Part shown: positions 7,075-11,428 of the stretch, piece by piece
Layout of the letters: the number at the start of each line of letters is the position of its first letter
Numbering within the stretch: the stretch's first letter is position 1
Translations under genes and position numbers: made by a program
Notes under the pieces: model-generated
What the model was told of the DNA's origin: nothing
Seen by the model: only the letters and a program-made list of their open reading frames with translations
Databases searched by the model: none
NCBI GenBank assembly: GCA_027051315.1
Contig: JALTZE010000216.1
Span: forward strand, 1-11,428
Length of the DNA stretch: 11,428 nt
Origin: Micavibrio sp.
Lineage (GTDB): Bacteria > Pseudomonadota > Alphaproteobacteria > Micavibrionales > Micavibrionaceae
Direction of reading: 5' to 3'

Positions 7075-7590
7075 TTAGTGATGTTCGTGATTACCATGAC
7101 CACTATCATTATTATTGCTTTCATCATTACCTTGTCCATGCTCCATCATATTTTCATGCATTGGGCAATCCATACCAGATTTACATTTTTGCATATCTTC
7201 CAAAGACATAATTTTAGTAATTCTGTAAACTTTATCTTCACCTAATTCAATATGGAAAGCAATTTCATCTCCTGAGTTAAGAGATTCTAAATCAACACCA
7301 TCGGCGACATCTATATCCATTGTCATTTTTGGCCAATTTAACGCTGGTATAGCTTCATGTGTTACGTTTATTTTACGATTTAGAGTGCTAACACTATTAA
7401 CAACTGCTTTACCCATCGCAGCCTTATTATTCATCATTCCTTGCATTTGGTTATCGTGGTTTTCCATCATTTGATTTCCCATCATTTGATGTCCGCCATG
7501 CATATTACCATCTGCCGAAGCATCTGGAACAAATGTAAAACTCATCAAAATCGCAGCACTTAAACAAAGTGTATTTTTAGTGATATTCAT
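7075..7590 (-). CDS. CusF-like periplasmic Cu(I)/Ag(I)-binding protein with Met/His-rich extensions
   Basis: The core domain (about 60-128) matches the CusF fold. NVTHEAIPALNWPKMTMDIDV contains the full ligand set H78, W86, M89 and M91, the His-Met-Met site capped by Trp that binds Cu(I) or Ag(I) in E. coli CusF. LNSGDEIAFHIE and VYRITKI follow at the expected spacing. In Cus systems this protein passes the metal to the fusion protein. Here it is 171 residues, longer than CusF (about 110), because of two extra arms. One is a Met/His/Asn/Gln-rich N-terminal segment (28-59, HGGHQMMGNQMMENHDNQM), reminiscent of SilE/PcoE-type metal sponges. The other is a C-terminal segment with CKSGMDCPMH (136-145) and a closing NHEHH. 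A signal peptide ends at ASA near residue 26. AGGAGA lies 8 nt before the ATG at 7590. It is the first gene of the cluster. Confidence 0.92.
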   Translation of the reverse strand: MNITKNTLCLSAAILMSFTFVPDASADGNMHGGHQMMGNQMMENHDNQMQGMMNNKAAMGKAVVNSVSTLNRKINVTHEAIPALNWPKMTMDIDVADGVDLESLNSGDEIAFHIELGEDKVYRITKIMSLEDMQKCKSGMDCPMHENMMEHGQGNDESNNNDSGHGNHEHH

Positions 7591-7637
7591 AATATAATTC
7601 TCCTAAATGAATGCTTTAAAAAATTCTTTCACAAAGG

Positions 7638-7666
7638 GTTATACGAAGCAAAAATATCTATCCCTC
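7638..7666 (-). promoter_or_regulatory. Candidate promoter of the CusF-like/DUF2231 operon
   Basis: TATAAC (7638-7643) is a fair -10, 47 nt upstream of the CusF-like ATG. The hexamer 17 bp upstream (GAGGGA, 7661-7666) is a poor -35, as is common for promoters that need an activator. The proximal arm of the palindrome at 7663-7710 overlaps this -35 position, where an activator or repressor could act. No MerR-type or CusR-type box known to me is recognisable. The call rests on position and one hexamer only. Confidence 0.3.
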
Positions 7667-7710
7667 ATTTTTTCTAAATTAAAGATAGCTATTTTAGATA
7701 AAAAATAAGG
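7663..7710. repeat. 48-bp imperfect palindrome between tRNA-Lys and the metal cluster
   Basis: On the plus strand, CCTCATTTTTTCTAAA (7663-7678) is complementary to TTTAGATAAAAAATAAGG (7693-7710) apart from one mismatch and a 2-nt bulge. The spacer is 14 nt (7679-7692) and contains ATAGCTAT. In minus-strand RNA the mismatch (7666/7707) becomes a G-U wobble, so 16 pairs form. It could be an operator for the metal operon, a poor terminator for the tRNA transcript (a T-run follows only about 9 nt later), or a remnant palindromic repeat. Confidence 0.65.
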
Positions 7711-7753
7711 ATGATAATATGTATATTGATTTTTGGATGTTTATTTAGAAAGA

Positions 7754-7829
7754 TGGTGACCGCGCGGGGATTCGAACCCCGGACCTACTGATTAAAAGTC
7801 AGTTGCTCTACCAGCTGAGCTACGCGGTC
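7754..7829 (-). tRNA. tRNA-Lys (anticodon UUU), CCA encoded
   Basis: A complete 76-nt cloverleaf on the minus strand. The acceptor stem is GACCGCG/CGCGGTC, perfectly paired. The D arm is GCTC/GAGC around AGCTGGTA. The anticodon arm is ACTGA-CTTTTAA-TCAGT, with anticodon TTT at 7796-7794. The variable loop is AGGTC, and the T arm is CGGGG-TTCGAAT-CCCCG. The discriminator is A (7757) and CCA is genome-encoded (7756-7754). It reads lysine codons AAA and, by wobble, AAG. Its own promoter lies upstream, and a 5-bp leader hairpin (TCTCG-TTAT-CGAGA) sits between promoter and gene. The metal-resistance cluster begins about 160 bp beyond its 3' end. Confidence 0.97.
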
Positions 7830-7871
7830 ATCTTTTTATTTGTGAATCTCGATAACGAGAATTGCCTGCGC

Positions 7872-7900
7872 ACAATATGAATCTTGTAACGTTTTGTCAA
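7872..7900 (-). promoter_or_regulatory. Sigma70-type promoter of tRNA-Lys
   Basis: A perfect -35 TTGACA (7895-7900), a 17-bp spacer and -10 TATTGT (7872-7877) read toward the tRNA. A GC-rich stretch GCGCAGG follows the -10, as is typical of stringently controlled stable-RNA promoters. The -35 overlaps the TGA stop codon of coaD (7897-7899). The expected start is near 7865, giving a leader of about 35 nt before the mature tRNA. Confidence 0.8.
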
Positions 7901-8412
7901 ATATTATTTATCTTTTTTTGATATTTTTCTGCAAGTAGCTCTAAAACATGGGGTGTTACTACTTCTTTCATATCACCGCCAAGCCTATATATCTCTTTTA
8001 CAAAAGAAGATGATACAAATTGCCAGCTATCTGATGCCATTAAAAATATAGTTTCTATATCTGGGGCAAGTTTTGCGTTCATACCTGTCATTTGAAATTC
8101 ATATTCAAAATCTGATACTGCTCTTAATCCTCTTATTATAAATTGAGCATCATGTGCTTTGGCAAAATCTATTAGCAAATTATCAAAAGCTACTACTTTT
8201 ATTTCACAATATTTATCATGGAGATTGGCTATATCAGTTTTAACCATTTCCACACGCTCTTCCAAATTAAATATGGGGGTTTTTCCTGCGTTACCTGCTA
8301 CCCCTATTACCAATTTATCAACAAGCTTGCTTGCACGTCTTATTATATGCAAATGTCCTTTGGTTATAGGGTCAAAAGTTCCTGGATATATACCTATTCT
8401 TTCTTTAGACAA
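7897..8412 (-). CDS. coaD: Phosphopantetheine adenylyltransferase (PPAT)
   Basis: A cytoplasmic enzyme that transfers AMP from ATP to 4'-phosphopantetheine, forming dephospho-CoA, the penultimate step of coenzyme A synthesis. Its 171 residues are close to the usual 160-170. Family motifs are all present: the nucleotidyltransferase signature YPGTFDPITKGH (9-20, with T12 and H20 of the T/HxGH site), K44, RGLRAVSDFEYEFQM (94-108) and the ATP-loop motif VSSSFVKEI (133-141). The start is a TTG at 8412, with CAGGA 8 nt upstream. The frame upstream contains no ATG before the gyrA stop, and the next in-frame ATG would delete the active site, so TTG is well supported. It lies 21 nt after gyrA and is probably cotranscribed; gyrA-coaD linkage is common in alphaproteobacteria. 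Confidence 0.97.
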   Translation of the reverse strand: MSKERIGIYPGTFDPITKGHLHIIRRASKLVDKLVIGVAGNAGKTPIFNLEERVEMVKTDIANLHDKYCEIKVVAFDNLLIDFAKAHDAQFIIRGLRAVSDFEYEFQMTGMNAKLAPDIETIFLMASDSWQFVSSSFVKEIYRLGGDMKEVVTPHVLELLAEKYQKKINNI

Positions 8413-8433
8413 TTTAATATTCCTGATTTTTGC

Positions 8434-11172
8434 TTATTCTGATGCTTCTTCTGGCTTTTCTTCCGAAGCTTCAACTGATTCAGATTCAGTAATTACATCT
8501 TCTTCTCCATCTTCTTCGACAAGAGAAGCAACAGATACAACATTTTCACCTTTGGAAAGCTTGAATAGAGTTACCCCTTGTGCCGCTCTTCCTGTTATTC
8601 TGATATCATGAACAGGCATTCTGATAAGCTGCCCCCCATCTGTAACAAGCATTACCTGATGGTCATCGGTTACAGGGAATGTTGCCGCTATTTCTTTACC
8701 ATTTTTAGCAGTAAGAGCCATGTTAGTTACACCTTGCCCCCCTCTTCCAGTGATACGATATTCATATGCAGAGGTTCTTTTTCCAAATCCACCGACTGAG
8801 ACAGTAAGTAAAAATTCTTCTTTTGCGGCGAGTTCTTCGAATCGTTGCTGTGAAATATCTCCTGCTATTTCTGTTTCTTGTTCTGATTCTTCTGCTTCAC
8901 CTCTTAATGCTCTTGATGCCTTTAGATATGCTTCACGTTCTTCTGGTTCTATATCGATATGAGCAAGTACTGACATTGATATAACTTTATCATCGCCGAT
9001 AAGCTTAATCCCCCTTACTCCTGTTGATGCTCTACCTGCAAATACACGTATAGCCGTAATAGGGAAGCGAATTGCTTTACCATTTTTGGATGCAAGCAAT
9101 ATATCGTCATTTTCTGTACATGTTTTTACATCTACTAGAGATTCGCCTTCACCTAATTTCATAGCTATCAAGCCATTAGAGCGAATATTTTTGAAATCAG
9201 ATAATTTATTACGACGTACTGACCCGTGAGTTGTTGCAAACATTATATTTAGTTCATCCCAGCTATCTTCATCTTCTGGTAAGTGCATTACAACCGAGAT
9301 ATTTTCGCCTTCTTCGAGAGGAAGCAAGTTAACCAAGGCTTTTCCCTTTGATTGTGGGTTGCCAAGTGGAAGCTGATAAACTTTCATTTTGTGAACGATA
9401 CCGCGAGAAGTGAAACACAATATAGGTGTGTGTGTGCTTGCTACAAAAAGCTCGGAAACAAAATCCTCATCTTTCATTGACATGCCAGAACGTCCCTTAC
9501 CACCTCTTTTTTGCGCACGATATGTAGCCAAAGGAACTCTTTTTATATATCCGCCATGGGTTATTGTTACCACCATGTCTTCACGTGCGATTAGGCTTTC
9601 CATATCCGCTTCGAATTCAGCTTCAACAAGCTCTGTACGTCTTGGAGTACCGAATTTTTCTTTTACTTCTAGAAGCTCCTCTTTGAGTACATCAAGAAGC
9701 TTTTCACGGCTGGCAAGAATTTCTAAAAATTCTGCAATTCTATCGGTTATTTCTTTTAGTTCATTACCTATTTTATCTCTTTCAAGACCTGTAAGCCTAT
9801 GTAACCTTAGGTCAAGTATTGCTTTTGCCTGTATTTCAGACATTTGATATGTGCCATCTTCATGAAGAGGATATTCAGGATCATCGATAAGCTCTATCAA
9901 TGGGGCTATATCTTTTGCCTGCCATCTTTTTTCCGTTAATTGATTACGTGCTGTTGCAGGGTCTGTGGCGTTTCTTATTATCGCAATGATTTCATCAATA
10001 TTTGCAACGGCAACGGCAAGTCCTGCTAAAATATGGGCACGACTTCTTGCTTTGTTAAGCTCAAAGATTGTACGTTTTGTTATGACCTCTTCACGGAAAT
10101 CAACAAAAGCCTTTATCATATCACTTAGAACCATTGTTTGTGGCCTACCGTGATTAAGGGCTAGCATATTACATCCGAAATGTGTTTGAAGCTGTGTTGC
10201 TTTATAAAGCTGATTTAAAACTACTTCTGCGACTGCATCTCTTTTTATTTCTATAACAATACGGACACCATCACGATCCGATTCATCGCGGATTTCTGAT
10301 ATTCCTTCAACAATTTTATGTCTTGCCACTTCCCCCAAACGTTCAAGGAGCTTTCCTTTGTTAACTTGATAAGGAATTTCATGAACGATGATAGCTTCTC
10401 TTTTTTCCCTAATTTCCTCAATAGTTGCTTTGGCACGCATTATTACCGAACCATTGCCCGTAGTATACGCTTTTACAATGCCAGAACGTCCTAAAATTGT
10501 TGCTCCTGTAGGAAAATCAGGTCCTGGTATTATTTCTATCAGCTCTTCACTTGTTATGTTCGGATTTTCGATATAGGCAAAACAACCATCAATAACTTCA
10601 TTAAGGTTATGAGGAGGAATATTTGTAGCCATACCCACAGCTATACCGCCTGCACCATTAACCAAAAGATTAGGAATACGAGATGGCAAAACAATCGGTT
10701 CATTAGTTGATTCATCATAGTTAGGTGTAAAATCAACTGTTTCTTTTTCTATATCCGATAAAAGATATTCGGCTGATTTTGCTGTTCTTGCCTCTGTATA
10801 ACGCATGGCTGCTGGAGGGTCACCGTCCATAGAACCAAAATTACCTTGTCCATCAATTAATGGAAGTCTTAAGGAAAAATCCTGAGCCATACGAACCAGT
10901 GATTCATAAATAGCAGAATCGCCATGTGGGTGATATTTACCCATAACATCACCGACTATACGGGCAGATTTTCTATATGGTTTATCAGAAGTATATCCAC
11001 CTTCTTTCATTGCATAAAAAATACGGCGATGGACAGGTTTCAGACCATCTCTAGCATCAGGAAGAGCACGGGAGACTATAACGCTCATCGCATAATCGAG
11101 ATATGATTTTTTCATCTCTTTAACCAGAGATATTTGTTCGAATTCTTGTTCTTGTGCAGTATTTTCTGTCAT
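8434..11172 (-). CDS. gyrA: DNA gyrase subunit A
   Basis: The DNA-cleaving and strand-passing subunit of the A2B2 gyrase that introduces negative supercoils. It has 912 residues, longer than the 875 of E. coli. The N-terminal breakage-reunion domain has [18 protein letters not shown] (80-97) and the catalytic tyrosine Y125 in AAMRYTEAR. Quinolone-pocket residues equivalent to E. coli S83 and D87 are S86 and E90. Tower and coiled-coil regions follow to about residue 500. The C-terminal DNA-wrapping pinwheel carries the GyrA box QKRGGKG (554-560). Extra length comes from a charged insert (about 735-780) and an acidic tail from about 877 ([16 protein letters not shown], then EEKPEEASE). Both resemble alphaproteobacterial GyrA. 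The start ATG at 11172 has only a weak AAAGAA-like Shine-Dalgarno. No clear promoter was recognised upstream. Confidence 0.98.
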   Translation of the reverse strand: MTENTAQEQEFEQISLVKEMKKSYLDYAMSVIVSRALPDARDGLKPVHRRIFYAMKEGGYTSDKPYRKSARIVGDVMGKYHPHGDSAIYESLVRMAQDFSLRLPLIDGQGNFGSMDGDPPAAMRYTEARTAKSAEYLLSDIEKETVDFTPNYDESTNEPIVLPSRIPNLLVNGAGGIAVGMATNIPPHNLNEVIDGCFAYIENPNITSEELIEIIPGPDFPTGATILGRSGIVKAYTTGNGSVIMRAKATIEEIREKREAIIVHEIPYQVNKGKLLERLGEVARHKIVEGISEIRDESDRDGVRIVIEIKRDAVAEVVLNQLYKATQLQTHFGCNMLALNHGRPQTMVLSDMIKAFVDFREEVITKRTIFELNKARSRAHILAGLAVAVANIDEIIAIIRNATDPATARNQLTEKRWQAKDIAPLIELIDDPEYPLHEDGTYQMSEIQAKAILDLRLHRLTGLERDKIGNELKEITDRIAEFLEILASREKLLDVLKEELLEVKEKFGTPRRTELVEAEFEADMESLIAREDMVVTITHGGYIKRVPLATYRAQKRGGKGRSGMSMKDEDFVSELFVASTHTPILCFTSRGIVHKMKVYQLPLGNPQSKGKALVNLLPLEEGENISVVMHLPEDEDSWDELNIMFATTHGSVRRNKLSDFKNIRSNGLIAMKLGEGESLVDVKTCTENDDILLASKNGKAIRFPITAIRVFAGRASTGVRGIKLIGDDKVISMSVLAHIDIEPEEREAYLKASRALRGEAEESEQETEIAGDISQQRFEELAAKEEFLLTVSVGGFGKRTSAYEYRITGRGGQGVTNMALTAKNGKEIAATFPVTDDHQVMLVTDGGQLIRMPVHDIRITGRAAQGVTLFKLSKGENVVSVASLVEEDGEEDVITESESVEASEEKPEEASE

Positions 11173-11216
11173 GATTATTTTCTTTTAAAATTCGTCAATT
11201 AATTAATGAAGTTATA

Positions 11217-11393
11217 TATAGCTAGTCTCAAAGAGAATTGCATGTTTTGTGGTTTATATATATTTTAATTTTAAGTTAATATACTATTTATCTTTATATA
11301 AAATAAACCATTCTTAAAAGAACAGGGTCTAAAAAGCAAAATATATTTATTTCCTCCTACAAAATAATGCAATTATCTTTGAGGTTAGCTATA
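11217..11393. repeat. About 177-bp element with 34/35-bp imperfect inverted-repeat ends (MITE-like)
   Basis: Left arm 11217-11250 and right arm 11359-11393 are inverted copies. Matching blocks are TATAGCTA/TAGCTATA, CTCAAAGA/TCTTTGAG, AATTGCAT/ATGCAATT and TTTTGT/ACAAAA, in register with three small interruptions, so 30 positions pair. Similarity may extend inward into AT-rich sequence (TATATATTTT against AATATATTTT). The interior is AT-rich and has no coding frame. No target-site duplication was obvious. It lies between gyrA and the edge of the window, upstream of gyrA. It may be a miniature transposable element, a palindromic intergenic repeat, or a long hairpin in the gyrA leader. Confidence 0.7.
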
Positions 11394-11428
11394 GCAGTTT
11401 TTAAGGGTTCAAGCAAGGTTAGGCTCAT
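11357..11428 (-). CDS. Possible C-terminal end of an upstream gene (23 codons, partial)
   Basis: A minus-strand frame is open from the window edge (ATG at 11428-11426, which may be internal) to a TAG at 11359-11357. It would encode MSLTLLEPLKTAIANLKD plus CIIL. Its last codons fall inside the right arm of the inverted repeat. It is too short to judge. A plus-strand frame over the same bases (ATG at 11367, open to the edge) is equally possible. No family is recognised. Confidence 0.2.
   Translation of the reverse strand: MSLTLLEPLKTAIANLKDNCIIL

Noticed and set aside
7754..7829. tRNA-Lys as a proven attachment site
   Set aside because: No integrase gene and no second copy of the tRNA 3' end was seen in the window; kept only as an open possibility.
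9410..9847. 145-codon plus-strand frame inside gyrA
   Set aside because: It is antisense to the conserved gyrA coiled-coil and pinwheel region, Ser-rich as reverse-complement shadows are, and has no ribosome-binding site or recognisable domain.
11367..11428. Plus-strand frame starting MQLSLRLAIAVFKGSSKVRL and open to the edge
   Set aside because: Its start lies inside the inverted-repeat arm, there is no ribosome-binding site, and it competes with an equally short minus-strand frame.
1..11428. CRISPR array, insertion-sequence transposase, or restriction/defence genes
   Set aside because: No regularly spaced direct repeats and no such protein motifs were found on either strand.

Overview
The window is AT-rich bacterial chromosome, most likely from a low-GC alphaproteobacterium. 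The basis is the close gyrA-coaD linkage and the GyrA sequence itself: the breakage-reunion core reads like alphaproteobacterial GyrA, the pinwheel carries a charged insert, and there is an acidic tail. No species can be named from the sequence.

Layout, left to right: (1) the last 68 codons of an unrecognised plus-strand gene (to 208); (2) a strong convergent terminator (214-251); (3) a minus-strand heavy-metal efflux cluster (273-7590). In transcription order the cluster is a CusF-like periplasmic Cu(I)/Ag(I)-binding protein (7590-7075), a DUF2231-type membrane protein with a His-rich tail (7059-6451), a hairpin terminator (6417-6444), a small secreted Cys/His-rich CzcI-like protein (6377-6048), and a tripartite CBA exporter: outer-membrane factor (5894-4647), membrane-fusion protein (4644-3433) and RND pump (3413-273). 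(4) A regulatory gap (7591-7753) holds a 48-bp imperfect palindrome. (5) A minus-strand housekeeping block follows: tRNA-Lys(UUU) with encoded CCA and a clear sigma70-type promoter, coaD with a TTG start, and gyrA. (6) The last 256 bp, upstream of gyrA, contain a roughly 177-bp structure with about 35-bp inverted-repeat ends, resembling a MITE or palindromic repeat.

The exporter would take metal ions from the periplasm, through the RND trimer and fusion-protein ring, into the outer-membrane channel. The CusF-like protein, the CzcI-like protein and the DUF2231 tail would bind or relay metal in the envelope. Metal identity is not settled. The CusF-like domain has the complete His-Trp-Met-Met Cu(I)/Ag(I) site. 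The pump has a CusA-like hydrophobic residue at the first position of the TM4 signature but lacks the three periplasmic methionines of CusA. No metal-sensing regulator is encoded in the window.

The most interesting items are this mixed-signature pump with its His-rich envelope partners, the palindrome between tRNA-Lys and the cluster, and the inverted-repeat element upstream of gyrA. No CRISPR array, transposase or integrase was seen.
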